The notes: generated from the sequence alone by a model not told the origin. DNA of 59,571 nt from Oceanobacillus profundus (GCF_003515705.1 NZ_QWEH01000023.1:1-59571); one strand, 5' to 3'; shown: positions 42,690 through 52,340, counted from the stretch's first letter. A program made the numbers and translations.

Positions 42690-42899
42690 CCCTCCTCATT
42701 CCAGGTGGGTATACTTGCTGACTTTCCAAAAGGAAATCCAGTAAGTAGCCCACCCTCGAATTTTTATTTTCGCGTTCAACAAAAATTCGGGGTGGGAATC
42801 GAACCCACTAGAACCAGTCAATGCTGGTGGCGCACCATTTGCCTTCCCTATTTAATTCAGTGTTGTATTACGATTTTATTCATCTCTTTCGTATTATAA
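42690..42899 (-). promoter_or_regulatory. Structured 5' leader with tRNA-like cloverleaf, upstream of the GNAT gene
   Basis: On the minus strand TATAAT (42899-42894) would start an RNA of about 200 bases. 42850-42785 can fold like a tRNA: D-like GGC/GCC with GG in the loop, an anticodon-like stem ACCAG/CTGGT with a 6-base loop CATTGA, and a T-arm GTGGG-TTCGATT-CCCAC with a consensus T-loop; the acceptor stem is mostly missing. Next, CCCACCCCGAATTTTT (42796-42781) can pair instead with AAAAATTCGAGGGTGGG (42765-42749). Finally GGTGGG (42754-42749) can pair with CCCACC (42709-42704) in a long hairpin just before the ribosome site. The second fold excludes the other two. Nothing else is seen in 42900-43040. 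Confidence 0.6.
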
Positions 42900-43040
42900 T
42901 AGAGGCAGTAAGGCATTGTAGCATAACCAACCCAGAACCTTTTTGACCTCTTTTTAAACTCAATTTGATAAGGTTATTTTACAACCTTTTTCTTAAAAAG
43001 CAAATACTTTTTTTGTAAAAATTTTGTTCAGAAAAATTAA

Positions 43041-43931
43041 CTATGATTTCTTCAGTTCTTTCAAGGCTTTTACTAACTCTGGATACTTAAACTCAAACCC
43101 ATGATCCAATGCTTTTTGTGGTAACACATATTGACCCTTCGTAATTAGTTGCCCCATTTCTCCAATCGCAGCATGTATTAGTGTGGAAGGAGTTGTGGTC
43201 CAGTGTGGTCGCTTTAATACTTTTGCTAACGTACGCATGAAATCCTTGTTTCGCAATGGATGAGGCGCTGTTGTATTGACTGCCCCTTCCATTGACTTAT
43301 TAAAGAGACAATAATCAATCAATCGAACAACATCTTCTATGTGAATCCATGACATCCATTGTTCACCATTTCCAATTTTCCCTCCAGCAAATAATTTTAC
43401 TGGAAGACTCATTAATGGCAGCGATCCTTCTTTACCAAGAATCACGCCAAATCTCGTGTAAACTGTACGAATTCCAAGAGTTTCTGCTTGTTTGGCAATC
43501 TGCTCCCATTCTACAACCACTTCAGCTAAGAAATCTTTTCCAGATTTTGCAGTAGCTTCCGTAAAAATAAGATCTTCAGAAATGCCATAATAGCCAACTG
43601 CCGATCCACTAATGAATACATTCGGCTTTATTTTCATCTGTTTCATTAATTGTATTAATATATTTGTCGTTTCTAACCTACTGTTCTTAATTTGATCTTT
43701 CTTCTTTTGTGACCAGTAACCAAAGAGAGATTCTCCCGCTAGGTTGATAACACCTTCAATAGATGGTAAATTATCCACCGGATAATTATAATCTATGTAA
43801 GTAGTGGCCTTCGTGTTCATATGATCGAGAGGGGACCTTGTAAGTATATACGTATGATGTCCTTTCTTTTGCAGTGCTTGGCAAAGGTGTTTTCCGACAA
43901 ATCCGGTTCCACCGCTAATTAAAAAATTCAT
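43041..43931 (-). CDS. yfhF: TIGR01777-type NAD-dependent epimerase, YfhF-like
   Basis: A 296-residue extended SDR-like protein: NFLISGGTGFVGKHLCQALQ (Rossmann), GVINLAGESLFGYWSQKKKD, FISGSAVGYYG, YTRFGVILGKEGSLPLM, WIHIEDVV, and a C-terminal DUF1731 part (GQYVLPQKALDHGFEFKYPE). The ATG at 43931 is 6 bases after AGGAGG; two upstream ATG/codons are too close. Divergent from recX as in B. subtilis. Enzymatic substrate unknown. Confidence 0.9.
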   Translation of the reverse strand: MNFLISGGTGFVGKHLCQALQKKGHHTYILTRSPLDHMNTKATTYIDYNYPVDNLPSIEGVINLAGESLFGYWSQKKKDQIKNSRLETTNILIQLMKQMKIKPNVFISGSAVGYYGISEDLIFTEATAKSGKDFLAEVVVEWEQIAKQAETLGIRTVYTRFGVILGKEGSLPLMSLPVKLFAGGKIGNGEQWMSWIHIEDVVRLIDYCLFNKSMEGAVNTTAPHPLRNKDFMRTLAKVLKRPHWTTTPSTLIHAAIGEMGQLITKGQYVLPQKALDHGFEFKYPELVKALKELKKS

Positions 43932-44014
43932 ATCCATCCTCCTAATCAAATTTTGTGTTATATGTTTAGTATATACGCTTCCGATAAAAATCTAAGTGTT
44001 TTGTTAAACAAATT

Positions 44015-44031
44015 TTAGAGGTTGTTCAAAA
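44015..44031. repeat. Solo end of the 55-kb GC-rich repeat
   Basis: TTAGAGGTTGTTCAAAA is an exact 17-base match, in inverted orientation, to the right end of the element at 55131-55363. No second end is found here, so it is a relic or partial copy upstream of recX. Confidence 0.6.
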
Positions 44032-44096
44032 CGAACTCTCAAGTCTTTTCCTTCCCCTTTATTATTCTGTTATGATAAAAGGAAGAGGTGGAATAC

Positions 44097-44915
44097 GTGC
44101 GAAAAATAACGAAGATAACAACTCAAAAGAAACATAAAAATCGGTTCAATATCTTTTTAAATACGAAGCAAGGTGAAGAATATGGGTTTAGTGTAGATGA
44201 AGCGATATTAATTGAATATCGACTTCGTAAGGGTATGGAACTTGATGGCGAAATGATAGCTACGCTTGTTGAAAACGATACAGTTCATAAGTCATATACC
44301 CAGGTTATTCACTTTTTAAGCTATCGAATGCGTACAAAAAAAGAAATTAGGGATTACTTAGTAAAAAAAGAAGTAGATCCAGAGCATATCGAACAAATTA
44401 TGAAGCGATTGATAAACGAGAAGTTAATTGATGATCAGCAATTTGCTCACTTTTTTGTCCAATCACGAATCAACACGACAACAAAAGGTCCTGTTTTAAT
44501 CAAAAAGGAATTGATTGATAAAGGAGTTTTGGCGCAGCAGGCTGAGCTTGCATTAGAAAATTATCCGCTGGACATCCAGCTTGAGAAAATAAAAAAGCAT
44601 ATCCAGAAAAAGCTAAATACTGGAAAAAAAGAAGCGTTTCGTAAAAAAATTCAGCAATTGCAAGCAAATCTCATTCAAAAAGGTTTTACACAGGATGCGA
44701 TCACAAAAGCACTAGCAAGTATGGAAGAAGGGAAAGATCAGTCAGAGGAATGGGATGCACTCGTGTTTCAGGGGGAAAAGCTTTTACGTAAATATCAATC
44801 GAAGCATGAGGGATTTGCATTAAGGCAAAAAATGACAGAATCCTTGTACCGGAAAGGTTTTTCCTTCGAATTAATCAACCAATTTTTGGATGGAAAGAAG
44901 CAGGATTACCAGTAG
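44097..44915 (+). CDS. recX: Regulatory protein RecX
   Basis: A 272-residue modulator of RecA filaments. Three-helix RecX repeats are visible: YTQVIHFLSYRMRTKKEIRD, VDPEHIEQIMKRLINEKLID with DDQQFAHFFVQSRI, and later KGPVLIKKELIDKGV, ending in a further repeat. Length agrees with B. subtilis RecX (about 264). A GTG at 44097 is chosen over GTG 44088 because GGAAGAGG lies 9 bases before it. Confidence 0.92.
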   Translation: MRKITKITTQKKHKNRFNIFLNTKQGEEYGFSVDEAILIEYRLRKGMELDGEMIATLVENDTVHKSYTQVIHFLSYRMRTKKEIRDYLVKKEVDPEHIEQIMKRLINEKLIDDQQFAHFFVQSRINTTTKGPVLIKKELIDKGVLAQQAELALENYPLDIQLEKIKKHIQKKLNTGKKEAFRKKIQQLQANLIQKGFTQDAITKALASMEEGKDQSEEWDALVFQGEKLLRKYQSKHEGFALRQKMTESLYRKGFSFELINQFLDGKKQDYQ

Positions 44916-45023
44916 TCATAGCTGCAATTCTGTAAATTAAATCAATCATGGGTGTTTAGCTATCTGAATGTGTTCCCATTCGTCCACACAATTGGTAAGA
45001 TAGAATGGGAAGGGGAGAGAAGG

Positions 45024-45359
45024 ATGAATTATCGATATAGCGATTATTCGATCGAACAGCTACATAGGGAAATTGGTGTTTTAAAAGAAAAAGCACAGAA
45101 AGCAGAACAATTAGGAAATATTTCAGAGGTGCAGATTAATGAGCGTAAAATGCAAGTTGCGCTTGCATATACGATGAATCCGGAAGATTTTCAGGCGAAT
45201 GAAGTATATCAATTAAAAATGGAGCCTGGATTTACATTTAAAATTAGTTATATAAATGGTGTATTTGCATGGGGATACCGAATAAATTTACTTGAAGAAA
45301 TGTACGAGCAGATAGAAGCATTGCCTATTTCGTTGTTAGGTAAAAAGGTAACAAAATAG
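45024..45359 (+). CDS. yfhH: YfhH family protein
   Basis: A 111-residue DUF1811 protein: MNYRYSDYSIEQLHREIGVL, a charged helical centre, and QLKMEPGFTFKISYINGVFA leading to WGYRI. The ATG at 45024 follows GGGGAGAGAAGG; 24 upstream codons are open but not family-like. It follows recX as in B. subtilis. Function unknown. Confidence 0.85.
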   Translation: MNYRYSDYSIEQLHREIGVLKEKAQKAEQLGNISEVQINERKMQVALAYTMNPEDFQANEVYQLKMEPGFTFKISYINGVFAWGYRINLLEEMYEQIEALPISLLGKKVTK

Positions 45360-45360
45360 A

Positions 45361-45392
45361 AAAAAACAGCAGGTAAGTGCCTGCTGTTTTTT
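45361..45392 (+). terminator. Terminator of recX-yfhH
   Basis: AAAAAACAGCAGG and CCTGCTGTTTTTT around 6 bases. An additional hairpin CAAGGGT/ACCCTTG lies about 20 bases further on. Confidence 0.92.
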
Positions 45393-45441
45393 CTGCGATT
45401 CTGTTCAAGGGTCCGTGGGGCACCCTTGTGCTGTTAGTTAA

Positions 45442-45490
45442 CATTCAACGGGAAAAAGAAATCAACCCCAGCGAATGAAGTTTTCCTTTA
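45442..45490. repeat. Dispersed palindromic element, copy 2
   Basis: CATTCAACGGG (45442) and CCCCAGCGAATG (ending 45477) form a degenerate inverted repeat followed by AAGTTTTCCTTTA, homologous to the copy at 9223. It runs into the stop codon of yfhP. Confidence 0.45.
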
Positions 45491-46474
45491 CGTAGTTGGA
45501 TCGCCGACATATAGTTTACTTTGCAGTTTGTGTTCTGAGAAGATCCATCCTGTATAGGAACTGATTATTTCCATATTCTCGTCAATTTTTACGACCGCTA
45601 CAAATGGGTAATACGTTTTAGAGCGGTAACGTAAATCGATGAAGCGAACTTCTGTAAAAGAATCGAAGTAATTAATTTCCCACCGGTAAACAGGAGAGAA
45701 GTTTAGAAAGGCTTCGATATTCTTATCTGTTTTCGCTACTTCGATAATTGGAGTTTCAGGTAAGGGAACCTTCCAGAATTCATCCACAATTTCAATATGC
45801 CGATTTTCAACAGTGCCTACATAAAATTTATCTTTCGTTGTAATTGCTACACGCCAATAATTTTGCTTCATCGTAGGAGATGTGGCAACTTCTACCGTAT
45901 CTGGATAATATTCATGGATTTTTTTTACAATCTCTCTTTTGTCCATATACCGTTTAATGTAATATAATACAATCACAGTATAAATGGTAATCCATGTATA
46001 ACCAGGATTAGCTCCTAGCGCCCAAGCACAGATACCAGCAACATTTAAGAAGAAAATATATGGATCAAAGGTATTAATAAAGCCCTTCGCAATCCATTTA
46101 CTTGAAAAAGGCCTAAAAGCCTGTGTTCCATATGCATTAAATAGATCAACAAACACATGGATAATCACTGCCAAAAATGTCCATAGCCATAGATGCAAAT
46201 AGCTAACCTGTGGTACGAACATATAGATAACACTGGACACCAATAGTCCCCAAAGAATGATTGCAGGTAAAGAATGTGATGCACCACGATGATGGCGTAT
46301 ATAGGTTGCATTATTTTTTAGTTTAAAAACTGTGTCAAAATCAGGGGCATGTGAACCAACCACTGTCCCGACTAATACTGCATGAAATAGTGTAGGATCA
46401 CTTTGCACTACAGGGTCAAGTGTAGCTAAACCGCCCAGTGCAATCCCCATAACTATATGTGTGCCAGTATCCAT
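45488..46474 (-). CDS. yfhP: YdjM-type membrane-bound metal-dependent hydrolase, YfhP-like
   Basis: A 328-residue protein with an N-terminal membrane domain carrying the conserved MDTGTHIVMGIALGGLA, GSHAPDFDTVFKLKNNATYI and HHRGASHSLPAI; the His/Asp residues are the putative metal ligands. Four or five membrane helices are followed by a ~150-residue soluble beta-rich part. AAGGAGG precedes the ATG. Divergent from mutY as in B. subtilis, where the homologue is a repressor-like regulator of yfhQRP by annotation; molecular role unsettled. Confidence 0.9.
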   Translation of the reverse strand: MDTGTHIVMGIALGGLATLDPVVQSDPTLFHAVLVGTVVGSHAPDFDTVFKLKNNATYIRHHRGASHSLPAIILWGLLVSSVIYMFVPQVSYLHLWLWTFLAVIIHVFVDLFNAYGTQAFRPFSSKWIAKGFINTFDPYIFFLNVAGICAWALGANPGYTWITIYTVIVLYYIKRYMDKREIVKKIHEYYPDTVEVATSPTMKQNYWRVAITTKDKFYVGTVENRHIEIVDEFWKVPLPETPIIEVAKTDKNIEAFLNFSPVYRWEINYFDSFTEVRFIDLRYRSKTYYPFVAVVKIDENMEIISSYTGWIFSEHKLQSKLYVGDPTT

Positions 46475-46561
46475 ATAATAAGGTCCTCCTTAGGATAGCC
46501 TTGAATACAACTTTGAAGATAATACTACCTAACATATTGTAACATAAAAGGAAGTGCCTTG

Positions 46562-47629
46562 ATGACTAATAATATATTACAACATTTTAACATTGATCAA
46601 TTTCAAGCAGATTTGCTGCACTGGTACAACGTAAGTAAACGGGATCTTCCATGGCGCAGAGAACGTGATCCATATAAAATTTGGGTTTCTGAAATTATGC
46701 TGCAACAAACAAAGGTCGATACCGTTATTCCATATTTTAATCGTTTTATGGAGAAATATCCAACGGTTTACGAGCTTGCGAAAGCAGACCAGCAGGAAGT
46801 ATTGAAAGCATGGGAGGGCTTAGGTTACTATTCCCGTGCGCGCAACCTTCAAAACGCAGTTCGTGAAGTCGTTTCTGAGTACGGAGGAGTAGTTCCCTCG
46901 AATCGTAAGGAACTTGGAGGATTAAAAGGGGTTGGTCCATATACGACAGGAGCTATCCTTTCTATCGCGTATAATCAACCTGAACCAGCGGTTGACGGAA
47001 ATGTCATGCGAGTATTTTCACGTCTATTGAAAATTGAAGCGGATATCGCGATGCCACGAACAAAGAAACTGTTTGAGGATTATGTTCGGCAAGTAATTTC
47101 AACAGAGGATCCCTCATCCTTTAATCAGGCAATTATGGATCTAGGTGCCACAATTTGTACACCGAAATCCCCAACTTGCTCATTTTGTCCGGTACAAGAG
47201 CATTGTCTTGCTTTTTCAGAAGGCATTCAAGAAGAGTTACCGATAAAAACAAAAGCAAAGAAACAAAAACCGATTGCGTATGTTGCATTGTTAATAAAAA
47301 ATGACCAAGACGAATATGTTATTGAAAAACGCGGAGAAAATGGATTATTAGCAAACCTCTGGCAGTTCCCAATGGTACCGATTGAAGAGATCGGAATGGA
47401 GCATCTTGAAACCTGGGTTTATAGTGAATATGGAATACGTATTCAGCTTGGTGAACAAAAAGGAAAATTGAAGCATGTATTCTCCCATATTATCTGGCAA
47501 CTCGAGATATTTGAAGCATATACACTGCAAGCAGAAACAGATGATGAGCGAGTAATATTTATTGATAAAGAAGCTATTGGGAAGTACCCATTCCCTGTTT
47601 CGCATCAAAAAATGATGAAATATTTATAA
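46562..47629 (+). CDS. mutY: A/G-specific adenine DNA glycosylase
   Basis: Removes adenine mispaired with 8-oxoguanine. The 355-residue protein has RDLPWRRERDPYKIWVSEIM and LQQTKVDTVIPYF (catalytic Glu), the helix-hairpin-helix LKGVGPYTTGAI, catalytic Asp in EPAVDGNVMRVFSRL, a 4Fe-4S cluster C-x6-C-x2-C-x5-C in CTPKSPTCSFCPVQEHC, and a C-terminal NUDIX-like domain for 8-oxoG recognition (NGLLANLWQFPMV). ATG 46562 is preferred to TTG 46559 by spacing from GGAAG. Confidence 0.96.
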   Translation: MTNNILQHFNIDQFQADLLHWYNVSKRDLPWRRERDPYKIWVSEIMLQQTKVDTVIPYFNRFMEKYPTVYELAKADQQEVLKAWEGLGYYSRARNLQNAVREVVSEYGGVVPSNRKELGGLKGVGPYTTGAILSIAYNQPEPAVDGNVMRVFSRLLKIEADIAMPRTKKLFEDYVRQVISTEDPSSFNQAIMDLGATICTPKSPTCSFCPVQEHCLAFSEGIQEELPIKTKAKKQKPIAYVALLIKNDQDEYVIEKRGENGLLANLWQFPMVPIEEIGMEHLETWVYSEYGIRIQLGEQKGKLKHVFSHIIWQLEIFEAYTLQAETDDERVIFIDKEAIGKYPFPVSHQKMMKYL

Positions 47630-47665
47630 ATCCTTCAGACTTCCTTATGTATTTGGAAAGTCCTG

Positions 47666-47705
47666 TTATGCAGAGAGTGAAGGTTAAACTTTCCTCTCTG
47701 CATAA
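47666..47705. terminator. Strong hairpin after mutY
   Basis: Arms TTATGCAGAGAG (47666-47677) and CTCTCTGCATAA (47694-47705) with a 16-base loop. No T run, but it separates the convergent ends of mutY and the next small gene. The following AAGTGCAACTAAG recurs at 49059. Confidence 0.65.
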
Positions 47706-47754
47706 GTGCAACTAAGATATTCGTCTAAATGCGTACCAACGAATGTCAAGTTTT

Positions 47755-47928
47755 CTAATCTGCCCGGTTGTAAATTTCTTTATTAATTTCATGCAGGATT
47801 GTTAATCCCTCTGCATTAATGTAAGGTAAAATTTGTGAAAGTGCATGCTGAAAAAATTGTAATTCTTCATCCTGCCACCTTGTTTTGCTTATCATAGATA
47901 GTTCAGTGAAGTCTCTAGGTGTTTGCAT
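47755..47928 (-). CDS. Small hypothetical protein at the yfhS position
   Basis: A 57-residue acidic, helical protein: MQTPRDFTELSMISKTRWQD then EELQFFQHALSQILPYINAE. TGGAGGT is 8 bases before the ATG at 47928; the frame is open 11 codons further. I do not recognise a family with certainty. In B. subtilis a similarly small gene (yfhS) follows mutY, so it may be an orthologue, and it faces away from sspE. Confidence 0.6.
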   Translation of the reverse strand: MQTPRDFTELSMISKTRWQDEELQFFQHALSQILPYINAEGLTILHEINKEIYNRAD

Positions 47929-48081
47929 TGCGGCTACCTCCAATAATGAAGTGAAATGCATTCATAAATTGCGCCAAATCCAGATTATTATCCGCTGGTA
48001 GTTTTTTCATAAAAAATTTACAAATTTAATGGATAACAATTTGTTATGTGGTTAAATTAATCATTGTTGGAGGTGATACTG

Positions 48082-48252
48082 ATGGCTAAAAAACCTAACA
48101 AAACTGCTGCTGGAACAAATGTTCAGCATGTAAAACAGCAGAATCAACAGGCTGCTCAAGGTCAAGGTCAATTCGGTACTGAATTTGCTTCTGAGACAGA
48201 TGCTCAGCAAGTAAAGCAACAAAATCAACAGTCACAAGCAAAAAAGAAGTAA
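48082..48252 (+). CDS. sspE: Gamma-type small acid-soluble spore protein
   Basis: A 56-residue Gln/Lys/Ala-rich protein with two degenerate repeats, NVQHVKQQNQQAAQGQG and ASETDAQQVKQQNQQSQAKK. The block FGTEFASETD contains the cleavage site of the germination protease GPR. Gamma-SASPs do not bind DNA but store amino acids for germination. GGAGGTG precedes the ATG at 48082. Position between mutY and ygaC is as in B. subtilis; fabL and ygaB are absent. Confidence 0.92.
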   Translation: MAKKPNKTAAGTNVQHVKQQNQQAAQGQGQFGTEFASETDAQQVKQQNQQSQAKKK

Positions 48253-48274
48253 ATATTTGTGTATGACAGTGAAG

Positions 48275-48306
48275 AAGAGTTTCCTATTAATTAGGAAGCT
48301 CTTTTT
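48275..48306 (+). terminator. sspE terminator
   Basis: AAGAG-T-TTCCTA and TAGGAA-G-CTCTT with loop TTAAT, then TTT. Confidence 0.85.
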
Positions 48307-48450
48307 CATTGAATTCATCTTATCCCTAACTATTAACACATAAAATTTGCCCGAGCTTTCCATTTAGGATTCATAATACTTTATATTTAATTTGGTTAGC
48401 ATTATAATGAATGATAATTGATGGCGGAAGAGCGGGGAAAGGAAGATAGG

Positions 48451-48978
48451 ATGGTTACTCCGGGAGCAGGTTCAAAAATGCAGATACAGAGCTATAAACA
48501 TAATGGACAGCTTCATCGGATCTGGGAGAACAGTACGGTATTAAAAGCTACAGAAACTATTGTAATTGGGGCGAATGACCGAACACAAGTTACGGAAAGT
48601 GATGGTCGCACCTGGGTCACAAGAGAACCAGCAATATGTTATTTTCATGCGAAGCATTGGTTTAATATCATCGGTATGCTGAGAGACGATGGTATTCACT
48701 ACTATTGTAATATCAGTTCTCCATTTGTATACGATGATGAGGCATTGAAATATATCGATTATGATTTGGATGTGAAAGTATATCCAGATATGACATATGA
48801 TCTTTTGGATGAGGATGAATATGAAGACCATCGCCAAAAGATGAATTATCCAGTTGTTCTAGATCGAATTCTTCATAATAATATAGAATATTTATTGCGG
48901 TGGGTACGTCAACGAAAAGGTCCCTTTGCACCAGATTTTATTGATGGTTGGTATGAACGATACTTAACCTATCGGTGA
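48451..48978 (+). CDS. ygaC: DUF402 nucleoside di/triphosphatase, YgaC-like
   Basis: A 175-residue protein nearly equal in length to B. subtilis YgaC. Motifs: [80 protein letters not shown] and [14 protein letters not shown]. The acidic DLDVKV/DEDEYE residues are metal ligands in the Ntdp family. The ATG at 48451 is chosen by alignment with YgaC and by GAAAGGAAG; the frame is open from 48418. Expected role is hydrolysis of nucleotide tri/diphosphates. Confidence 0.9.
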   Translation: MVTPGAGSKMQIQSYKHNGQLHRIWENSTVLKATETIVIGANDRTQVTESDGRTWVTREPAICYFHAKHWFNIIGMLRDDGIHYYCNISSPFVYDDEALKYIDYDLDVKVYPDMTYDLLDEDEYEDHRQKMNYPVVLDRILHNNIEYLLRWVRQRKGPFAPDFIDGWYERYLTYR

Positions 48979-49011
48979 GTAAGAAATATACATGAAATAC
49001 AAAGGGACTTG

Positions 49012-49041
49012 TCCTTGTTACCTTATTTGTAACAAGGATTT
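49012..49041 (+). terminator. ygaC terminator
   Basis: TCCTTGTTAC and GTAACAAGGA with a 7-base loop, followed by TTTTC. Confidence 0.8.
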
Positions 49042-49058
49042 TCTATTGGACTATAAGT

Positions 49059-49091
49059 GCAACTAAGTCATTCGCTGAAGGTTTGCACTTC
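49059..49091. repeat. Small inverted repeat sharing a motif with 47702
   Basis: AAGTGCAA (49059-49066) and TTGCACTT (about 49084-49091) flank 17 bases. The left part ATAAGTGCAACTAAG followed by ATTCG within three bases recurs at 47702, so it is part of a dispersed intergenic repeat. Confidence 0.5.
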
Positions 49092-49204
49092 AAAGTATAA
49101 GGTAAGGGATTCTAAGCAAGTAAAGAAGGCATTCTAAGAATCCCATTAACGAGTGCAAATTTTTTCTAAGCAAAAGATGAATTAAAAAGATTGGGAATGA
49201 TAAT

Positions 49205-50968
49205 ATGAGCAGTGTAAAGCAATACATGAAATTTGTTGCCCCGTATAAGTGGAAAATACTTTGGACAATAGTCATCGGTATTATTAAATTTGGTATCCCA
49301 TTATTAATGCCATTAATTTTAAAGTATGTAATTGATGATATCATCGTTGCAGAAAACATGAGTGATGCTGACAAAATAAGTAAATTGCTATGGGTAATGG
49401 GAATTGCCTTTGTAGTATTTTTATTATTACGGCCACCAGTTGAATACATTCGTCAATACCTTGGACAGTGGGTAGGCAATAAAGTCTTATATGATATTCG
49501 GGATAGACTTTTTGATCATATCCAGAAGCTAAGTTTGAAATTCTATTCTCAGACAAAAACTGGCGAAATTATTTCCCGGGTAATAAATGATGTCGAACAG
49601 ACGAAGAATTTTGTCATTACAGGTCTAATGAACGTTTGGTTAGATTTAATAACGATACTCATTGCAATAGGTATTATGCTATCAATGGATATTGGATTAA
49701 CCATTGTTTCGATTATATTGTTCCCATTCTTTGGGTTTGCGATTAAATACTTTTATGGGAGACTCAGGAAATTGACAAGGGACAGATCCCAGGCGTTAGC
49801 GGAAGTTCAAGGACATTTACATGAGCGTGTTCAAGGTGTACCTGTTACGAGAAGCTTTGCGTTAGAAGACTATGAACAAACACAATTTGTAGAGCGCAAT
49901 GGGAATTTTCTTGATAAAGCGCTTGTTCATACAAACTGGAATGCCAAAACATTCGCTGTAACAAATACGATTACTGATCTTGCTCCGCTTCTAGTCATTG
50001 CTTTTGCGGGCTATCAAGTCATTATAGGTAATGTAACGATGGGAACAATGGTCGCTTTTGTTGGCTATTTGGAACGCGTATACAGTCCACTTCGGAGGTT
50101 AATTAATTCATCAACGACATTGGTTCAAGCAGTCGCTTCGATTGATCGTGTTTTTGAATTTATGAATGAGAAATATGACATTGTCGATAAGGAAAATGCG
50201 ATTGATCCTGGAAGAGTTAATGGCGCTGTCGATTTTGAAAATGTTTCCTTCCAATATGACGAAGCGGAGCTAAAGGTGTTGAAAAACATCAATTTGCATG
50301 TCGAGGAAGGTGAAACGATTGCTTTTGTCGGGATGAGTGGTGGCGGGAAGTCTACCTTAATTAGTTTGATCCCAAGATTTTATGATGTTACGGATGGTTC
50401 GATTAAAGTCGATGGGATGGACATTCGTGATATGAAAGCAAGAGCACTTCGGAATAACATTGGAATGGTTTTACAAGACAATATTCTTTTTAGTGAATCC
50501 ATCGCTATGAATATTCGAATGGGAAATCCGGACGCAACGGACGAAGAAGTAATTGCTGCTGCAAAGGCTGCAAATGCGCATGACTTTATTACGAACCTGC
50601 CAAATGGATATGACACGTTAGTAGGAGAACGCGGTGTAAAATTATCAGGTGGACAAAAGCAGCGGGTTGCCATTGCGCGCGTATTTCTCAAAAATCCACC
50701 GATTTTAATTTTTGATGAAGCAACCTCCGCGTTAGACTTGGAGAGCGAACATTTAATCCAGGAAACAATGGAAAAATTAGCAGCAGATCGTACAACCTTT
50801 ATTGTTGCACATCGCCTTGCAACGATCACGCATGCCGATAGAATTGTTGTGATTGAAAACGGCGAAATTACAGAAGTCGGGTCTCACCAAGAATTGATGG
50901 AAAAACAAGGGGACTACCATCAGTTGTATCAAATTCAGAATTTGGATGAAGGAAGCAAGTCCAAATAA
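49205..50968 (+). CDS. ygaD: ABC exporter, fused permease and ATPase (YgaD-like)
   Basis: A 587-residue half-transporter of the MsbA/LmrA/BmrA type. Residues 1-310 contain six membrane helices ([19 protein letters not shown] segments); residues ~330-580 are the ATPase with Walker [12 protein letters not shown]-loop [10 protein letters not shown], signature [16 protein letters not shown], Walker [13 protein letters not shown] and H-loop [20 protein letters not shown] precedes the ATG. Same position as ygaD in B. subtilis. Works as a homodimer; substrate probably a lipid or drug. Confidence 0.92.
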   Translation: MSSVKQYMKFVAPYKWKILWTIVIGIIKFGIPLLMPLILKYVIDDIIVAENMSDADKISKLLWVMGIAFVVFLLLRPPVEYIRQYLGQWVGNKVLYDIRDRLFDHIQKLSLKFYSQTKTGEIISRVINDVEQTKNFVITGLMNVWLDLITILIAIGIMLSMDIGLTIVSIILFPFFGFAIKYFYGRLRKLTRDRSQALAEVQGHLHERVQGVPVTRSFALEDYEQTQFVERNGNFLDKALVHTNWNAKTFAVTNTITDLAPLLVIAFAGYQVIIGNVTMGTMVAFVGYLERVYSPLRRLINSSTTLVQAVASIDRVFEFMNEKYDIVDKENAIDPGRVNGAVDFENVSFQYDEAELKVLKNINLHVEEGETIAFVGMSGGGKSTLISLIPRFYDVTDGSIKVDGMDIRDMKARALRNNIGMVLQDNILFSESIAMNIRMGNPDATDEEVIAAAKAANAHDFITNLPNGYDTLVGERGVKLSGGQKQRVAIARVFLKNPPILIFDEATSALDLESEHLIQETMEKLAADRTTFIVAHRLATITHADRIVVIENGEITEVGSHQELMEKQGDYHQLYQIQNLDEGSKSK

Positions 50969-50971
50969 AGA

Positions 50972-51005
50972 AACAGATAGGAAAGCTTAACTTTCCTATC
51001 TGTTT
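50972..51005. terminator. Bidirectional terminator, ygaD / hemL
   Basis: AACAGATAGGAAAG and CTTTCCTATCTGTT around 5 bases with A and T flanks; lies between convergent genes. Confidence 0.85.
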
Positions 51006-51044
51006 TGTTATCTTAAAAAGAATTTGGGACAAACTACAGTGTTT

Positions 51045-52340
51045 TTACTTACCTGTCATGACACTAAAGGCGTGACTAACAGCGTCTATTGTTTGAGCAA
51101 TATCAGATTCCTTATGCTCTGTTGTTAAGAACCATGCTTCATATTTTGATGGTGCTAGGTTAATTCCCTGGTTCAGCATTAGTTTAAAGAAGGTTGCAAA
51201 CGCATCTCCATCTGTAGCTTCAGCTTGTTCATAATTCGTAATCTTTTCTTCACCAAAGTATACTGTCAGTGCTCCACGCAAACGATTGACTGTAATAGGC
51301 ACACCATATTTTTCAGCTTGTTCTAAAATACCATTTTCCAGCATTTCTCCAAGCTGATCTAATTTTTCGTATACGCCATCCTGTTTCAAAACTTCTAAGC
51401 ACGCAATACCAGAAGCCATTGATGCAGGATTACCAGCCATCGTTCCAGCTTGATATGCAGGTCCAAGTGGTGCAACTTGTTCCATAATATCTTTACGACC
51501 ACCGTAGGCCCCAATAGGAAGTCCTCCACCAATGATTTTACCCATTGCTGTCATATCAGGTTCTACTCCATATAGCTGCTGTGCACTTCCATAGGTGAAA
51601 CGAAAGGCAGTAATCACTTCATCATAAATAACAAGTGCTCCTGCTTCGTGTGTTAAATCATTAACAGCTTGTAAAAAGCCTTCATGTGGTTCGACAATTC
51701 CGAAGTTCCCTACAATTGGCTCAACTAATACAGCAGCAATTTGATCTCCCCATTTATCTAGTGCTTCCTTATAAGCATCTAAATCATTAAAGGGAACGGT
51801 AATGACGTCGGCAGCAGTTGATTTAGGAACTCCTGCTGAATCTGGAGTGCCAAGTGTAGATGGTCCTGAGCCAGCTTGTACGAGTACCGCATCAAAGTGT
51901 CCATGATAACAGCCCGCAAATTTAATAATTTTTGTTCTACCTGTATAAGCGCGAGCTACACGGATTGTAGTCATAACTGCTTCGGTTCCTGAATTGTTGA
52001 AACGAACCTTTTCCAGAGAAGGAATTGCTTCCTTTAACATTTTAGCAAATTGATTTTCTAATTTTGTCGGTGTACCATACAAGACACCAGTAGTCGCAGC
52101 GTGTGCAATAGCTTTAGCAATATGTGGGTGTGCATGACCAGTAATAATTGGGCCATAAGCCGCTAAATAATCTATGTACTTATTTCCGTCAACATCCCAA
52201 AAATAAGGACCTTGCCCACGTTCCATATATACAGGCGAGCCACCGCCTACCGCTTTAAATGCACGAGAAGGTGAATTAACTCCTCCAACAATATGTTCTA
52301 AAGCTTCTGTGTGAAGCTCTTCTGATTTTGTGAAATTCAT
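51045..52340 (-). CDS. hemL: Glutamate-1-semialdehyde 2,1-aminomutase
   Basis: PLP enzyme that makes 5-aminolevulinate for haem, cobalamin and sirohaem. The 431-residue protein has [40 protein letters not shown], the aspartate site [11 protein letters not shown] and the cofactor lysine Lys268 in [19 protein letters not shown]. The ATG at 52340 follows AGGGAGG; 12 extra upstream codons are not homologous. Standing between ygaD and perR, it corresponds to B. subtilis gsaB, the second copy that lies outside the hemAXCDBL operon. Confidence 0.95.
   Translation of the reverse strand: MNFTKSEELHTEALEHIVGGVNSPSRAFKAVGGGSPVYMERGQGPYFWDVDGNKYIDYLAAYGPIITGHAHPHIAKAIAHAATTGVLYGTPTKLENQFAKMLKEAIPSLEKVRFNNSGTEAVMTTIRVARAYTGRTKIIKFAGCYHGHFDAVLVQAGSGPSTLGTPDSAGVPKSTAADVITVPFNDLDAYKEALDKWGDQIAAVLVEPIVGNFGIVEPHEGFLQAVNDLTHEAGALVIYDEVITAFRFTYGSAQQLYGVEPDMTAMGKIIGGGLPIGAYGGRKDIMEQVAPLGPAYQAGTMAGNPASMASGIACLEVLKQDGVYEKLDQLGEMLENGILEQAEKYGVPITVNRLRGALTVYFGEEKITNYEQAEATDGDAFATFFKLMLNQGINLAPSKYEAWFLTTEHKESDIAQTIDAVSHAFSVMTGK

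Noticed and set aside
42785..42850. Functional tRNA gene
   Set aside because: Good T-arm and anticodon-like arm, but the acceptor stem does not pair beyond three bases, the anticodon loop has six bases and position 33 is not U.
42681..42899. T-box riboswitch in the GNAT leader
   Set aside because: AGGGTGG is present, but the ACCGCG part, a stem I with specifier loop and a T-run terminator are missing.
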